DNA of 6,728 bases from positions 1,285,229 to 1,291,956 of the forward strand of contig CP070771.1 of assembly GCA_020345785.1 (NCBI GenBank), written 5' to 3'. Of this stretch, positions 4,097 to 6,728 are shown piece by piece (position 1 is the stretch's first letter; every line of letters begins with the position of its first letter). The stretch comes from Desulfobacterales bacterium (GTDB lineage: Bacteria > Desulfobacterota > Desulfobacteria > Desulfobacterales > JAFDCJ01). A program made the position numbers and the translations under genes. Under the pieces are notes generated by a model. The model was not told the origin of the DNA and did not search any database. It saw only the letters and a list, made by a program, of their open reading frames with translations.

Positions 4097-5034
4097 ATTC
4101 AAATAATATCCATCGGTTTTTCGATCAATACCCATGCATCCTCGGCGAGGGGGCCGTCATCGAACGACTGCGCCGCAGCGGCTCCGAACTCGACCCCCAA
4201 GTGGTCAATTCAGCCTTCATTTACGACGACGACAACCGTTTGGCCATCGAGACGATCTACCGTCAATACTTGGACATCGGATTTGAATATAATTTGCCGC
4301 TGGTGCTTTCCACCCCAACCTGGCGCGCCAGCCGAGAGCGGATCGAGACGGCCGGATACGGAAGCCGGGATTTGAACGGCGATAATTTCCGGTTTCTGGA
4401 TGCGCTGCGAGCAAGCTACGGGCTTTATACCCAAAAGGTCGTGATTTGCGGTCTGTTGAGTTGCCGCGGAAATGCCTACCACCCGGACGAAGCTCTTGGC
4501 GCCGAAGAGGCCTGTCTATTTCACGCCTGGCAGGCGGAAAGGTTGGCCGAGGCCGGAGTGGACTTTCTGCTGGCCGCCACCTTGCCGGCGCTCAGCGAAG
4601 CGATCGGACTGGCAGCCGCCCTGGCCCGCACCGGAACCCCGTACGTGGTTTCTTTTGTGGTGCGACCGGAAGGCACCCTGCTCGACGGCACGCCCCTTAA
4701 ACAGGCTTTGGCAGCAATCGAGGATGCCGTGAACCCAGGGCCAATGGCCTTTATGGCCAACTGCACCCATGCTTCATTTTTGAAAAGTGCACTCGTGCAC
4801 AGGGAGCATTCTTCTTCCCATGTCAGGGAGCGAATCGTCGGCCTGTTCGCCAACACGGCCGCCTTGACACCGGAAGCGCTGGACAACAGTGAAAGCCTGG
4901 TCGAAGAGGACCCGGAAGCCTTTGGCCGAGCGGTTGCCGGACTTCATGCGGACTTCGGCTTGAAGGTCTTAGGAGGCTGCTGCGGAACCGACGACCGGCA
5001 TATCCGCAGTTTAGCGATGCGGCTTGCATCTTGA
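4093..5034 (+). CDS. Divergent homocysteine S-methyltransferase-like protein
   Basis: A full-length 313-residue protein of the homocysteine S-methyltransferase (Hcy-binding, TIM-barrel) family. The three zinc-binding cysteines are in their expected places: C224 in MANCTH, and C296-C297 in the signature LGGCCGTD (293-300). Family members move a methyl group from S-methylmethionine, betaine, methylcobalamin or a similar donor to homocysteine to make methionine, in the cytoplasm. Two other family motifs are altered. The opening D-G-A-M-G-T-x-L is E-G-A-V-I-E-R-L (19-26), and the strand that usually ends in E-T-x-P reads A-A-T-L-P-A-L-S-E-A (161-170), with alanine in place of the glutamate. I recall a subfamily of about 310 residues with the latter feature, so this is more likely subfamily divergence than decay. 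The substrate is therefore uncertain. The start at ATG 4093 matches the family's N-terminus. No methyl-donor or corrinoid partner gene is next to it. Confidence 0.85.
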   Translation: MNSNNIHRFFDQYPCILGEGAVIERLRRSGSELDPQVVNSAFIYDDDNRLAIETIYRQYLDIGFEYNLPLVLSTPTWRASRERIETAGYGSRDLNGDNFRFLDALRASYGLYTQKVVICGLLSCRGNAYHPDEALGAEEACLFHAWQAERLAEAGVDFLLAATLPALSEAIGLAAALARTGTPYVVSFVVRPEGTLLDGTPLKQALAAIEDAVNPGPMAFMANCTHASFLKSALVHREHSSSHVRERIVGLFANTAALTPEALDNSESLVEEDPEAFGRAVAGLHADFGLKVLGGCCGTDDRHIRSLAMRLAS

Positions 5035-5150
5035 AAACGAATTCCCGGATTGCCAAGATCGGTCCGATGGTTTCAGATCTCTAACTCTGCTTGGTTGATC
5101 CCCTTTTTTTATAAAGAATTCTCAATAATATACCGATATAAGATCTTCCG

Positions 5151-5366
5151 ATTTTTAGGCGGCAACAGGTTAATACCTGAATCTCGCATGAAAATTAATG
5201 AGATGGTTGTTTTATACTTACCACACCTGTTTTCAGCAAATTATTCAGTTTCGAGTTTTGTACTTATCGGTTAAATCGGAATAAAGTCTATTTTATCTCA
5301 TTAATTTTCACCCTTCGGGCGAGCCGGAGGCTTTCTGAAATCTTTTCCTTTCCGGCTCCTAAAATC
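5151..5366. repeat. Inverted-repeat element with a perfect 16-bp core
   Basis: TGAAAATTAATGAGAT (5189-5204) and ATCTCATTAATTTTCA (5295-5310) are exact inverted copies about 90 bases apart. Outside them, GATTTTTAGG (5151-5160) and CCTAAAATC (5358-5366) are again inverted with one base difference, which suggests outer ends. The right side holds an eight-bp hairpin (GAGCCGGA 5321-5328 / TCCGGCTC 5351-5358). There is no open frame of note inside. It is likely a non-autonomous repeat; its 3' position relative to the methyltransferase could also let it act in RNA decay or termination. Confidence 0.55.
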
Positions 5367-5718
5367 AATATTGACAATAAAGCCCGCTTTCGTTATCTGG
5401 ATGACGAATGGTTCCGTTGAATTGATGCCTCAATATGTTGCGCCGCGGTTGATGCCGATACACAATTCGCGATTCTGGATTGATTCCGCTCTGAATAAGC
5501 AACTTCCTATTTCGAACACCTCATCGCTCTATCGTTTTTGCGGCTAGTCTAAGGGCGGCGCCTGGAATTTTTCGCTCCCTTCCTCCAATCTCTCCCTCCC
5601 ACAAGGAAAAAATGCGGGATCTTCGATAGGGAGAAAAGTAAAATCGTTTTTCATTGCAACCGCACAGCTGAAAGGTTATTCTCGCATTGAAAATCGGAAC
5701 CTCTATGCCGGGTCGAAC

Positions 5719-5734
5719 ATCCCGCCCGCGGGAT
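5719..5734. repeat. Short perfect hairpin ATCCCGC / GCGGGAT
   Basis: Seven-bp inverted arms with two bases between them (or six bp with a four-base loop), 68 bases before the CHASE4 gene. The stem sequence matches those at 397-415 and 4034-4051. Confidence 0.45.
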
Positions 5735-5802
5735 AAGTTGCACCGGGCCGGGATTGCCGTCATTGAAAGCCATGGGAAAGTTGAAAGAAAAGGGCCGTCA
5801 AA

Positions 5803-6728
5803 ATGAGCATCAGAAAGAAAACACTGCTTGTGGTCGGGATGACAATTTTTATTTTGCTGGTATCTCTTGCCGTCACTTCACGAATTATGGTGCTGGGAGG
5901 ATTTACCGAGCTGGAAAAACAGGAAACCCGACTGGATGTCGAACGGGTTCTCAATAATTTTTCAGACATTTTTGCCGGACTGGATGCCACGGCCAAAGAT
6001 TGGGCCTCCTGGGACGCTTCCTATGCGTTTGTTGAAGACGGCAATCAGCGTTACATCGATGAAAACCTCACAGGCAGCGTCCTGATCAATCTCCGGCTCA
6101 ACTTCATGCTTTTTTTCGACGAATTCGGTAAGCTCGTGGCCGGCAAAAATATTGATTTGGTGCAGCCAGCAGAAATGCGGCTGCCGCCGGACTTCCTGAA
6201 GTTGCCTGCTGACAGGGATTTACTGCTGCAACACCAGGATACCGCCGGCAGTAAAACCGGTTTTGTGATGACAAGCCTCGGACCTGCGATGGTGGCTTCA
6301 AGGCCCATTACCAAGAGCGATTACAGCGGCCCTATCCGGGGTGCGCTGGTTATCGGAAGATACTTGGATTCACTCGAAATCAAGCGGATTGCGTCAATGA
6401 TGAATTTGTCTTTCTCCGTGCACGCGTTCAACGATGATGCAAAGCTATCTGGATTTCGGGCGCTTCTGCCTGTGCTTTACAAGGAAAATGAGATCGCGGT
6501 CAAGCCGGTGAATAGCAAATCCATTTCGGGATTAATGCTGCAAAATGATTTCTACGGCAATGCGGCTTTCATCGTGGAAGTGACGGCACCCAGAATCATT
6601 TACAATCGAGGGCGAGACACGCTGGTCTACTTCATCATCGCGCTTTTCATCATCGGATTGATTTCTATCGTTTTTATGATGCTGATGCTGGAGATCACTG
6701 TGGTTTCTCCATTAAGTCGGCTTAGTAG
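5803..6728 (+). CDS. CHASE4-domain membrane sensor, N-terminal part, cut by the right edge
   Basis: The first 308 residues of a longer protein; the frame is open to the window end. A short basic start (MSIRKK) leads into transmembrane segment 1 (about residues 7-30), then a roughly 240-residue extracytoplasmic region, then transmembrane segment 2 (about 274-297), then VVSPLSRLS, which looks like the start of a HAMP helix with its usual proline. The extracytoplasmic part carries the CHASE4 hallmark D-W-A-S-W-D (66-71), followed by Y-A-F-V-E-D, a later L-x-x-N-F-M-L-F-F-D-E-F-G (98-109) and G-P-A-M-V-A-S-R-P-I (160-169). CHASE4 domains sense unknown external signals and feed histidine kinases, diguanylate cyclases/phosphodiesterases or chemoreceptors; the output domain here lies beyond the window. 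ATG 5803 is chosen for its AAAAGGG site about eight bases upstream and the immediate membrane anchor. Confidence 0.88.
   Translation, partial: MSIRKKTLLVVGMTIFILLVSLAVTSRIMVLGGFTELEKQETRLDVERVLNNFSDIFAGLDATAKDWASWDASYAFVEDGNQRYIDENLTGSVLINLRLNFMLFFDEFGKLVAGKNIDLVQPAEMRLPPDFLKLPADRDLLLQHQDTAGSKTGFVMTSLGPAMVASRPITKSDYSGPIRGALVIGRYLDSLEIKRIASMMNLSFSVHAFNDDAKLSGFRALLPVLYKENEIAVKPVNSKSISGLMLQNDFYGNAAFIVEVTAPRIIYNRGRDTLVYFIIALFIIGLISIVFMMLMLEITVVSPLSRLS

Larger units (their letters stand above)
5035..5802. other. Intergenic stretch of about 770 bases
   Basis: It holds one long inverted-repeat element (about 5151-5366), a small palindrome CAGGT-TAAT-ACCTG (5166-5179), a pyrimidine tract on the plus strand (about 5568-5602), and a G/C hairpin at 5719-5734. 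Open frames at 5050-5274 (+), 5401-5547 (+) and 5521-5763 (-) have no good ribosome-binding site or recognisable content. No clear terminator follows the methyltransferase gene: the T-run at about 5105-5112 lacks a stem. Confidence 0.5.

Noticed and set aside
4210..4886. Several antisense and shifted open frames across the methyltransferase gene
   Set aside because: They are shadows of a GC-rich, well-supported coding frame and have no independent support.
5401..5547. 48-codon plus-strand open frame starting MTNGSVELMPQYV
   Set aside because: No ribosome-binding site and no recognisable motif; lies in a repeat-containing intergenic region.
5521..5763. 80-residue minus-strand open frame
   Set aside because: Arginine- and serine-rich low-quality content across a pyrimidine tract, with no ribosome-binding site.
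1..6728. CRISPR array, tRNA, rRNA or insertion-sequence transposase
   Set aside because: No regularly spaced repeats, no tRNA cloverleaf with a T-loop motif, no rRNA segments and no transposase motif seen on either strand.

Overview
The window reads as accessory chromosome of an environmental, probably anaerobic bacterium. A member of Desulfobacterota (former Deltaproteobacteria) is my best guess. The guess rests on the mix of families (GYD protein, homocysteine S-methyltransferase-like protein, CHASE4 receptor, SpoIIAA/RsbW-type partner switch) and on intergenic repeats of a style I associate with those genomes (CACCGC... and GACAGGAT... inverted repeats). No rRNA, tRNA or phylogenetic marker confirms it. 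About half of the window is non-coding, and several genes look broken, as in a region that is decaying or recombining.

Layout. 1-107 (-) is the N-terminal part of an unrecognised protein running off the left edge. 204-709 is mostly non-coding. 710-1138 (-) is a small RsbW/SpoIIAB-type ATPase, and directly upstream of it (1169-1315, -) is the frame-damaged C-terminal remnant of a STAS anti-anti-sigma factor. 1387-2127 (+) is a DUF2652/SRPBCC-type protein that appears to have lost its middle. It converges on a GYD-domain gene (2279-2560, -), with a shared hairpin terminator between them.

2640-3730 holds no convincing gene but is rich in inverted repeats. The most notable is a roughly 230-bp CACCGC-bounded element containing two hairpins whose stems differ by compensating changes and whose nine-base loops are exactly complementary. 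3754-3900 (+) is a 48-residue, extremely basic protein with a good ribosome-binding site. It is followed at once by an 84-base multibranched fold (3916-3999).

4058-4096 is a 12-codon leader ORF that overlaps, by ATGA, the start of a divergent homocysteine S-methyltransferase-like gene (4093-5034, +). 5035-5802 is non-coding, with a long inverted repeat. 5803-6728 (+) is the N-terminal sensor half of a CHASE4 receptor running off the right edge.

How the parts relate. The ATPase and STAS remnant form a recognisable but apparently broken partner-switching pair. The basic peptide, the branched fold, the leader ORF and the methyltransferase lie in one direction within 1.3 kb and could share a transcript; this is the part of the window most likely to hold something undescribed. 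The other genes show no functional link from sequence alone.
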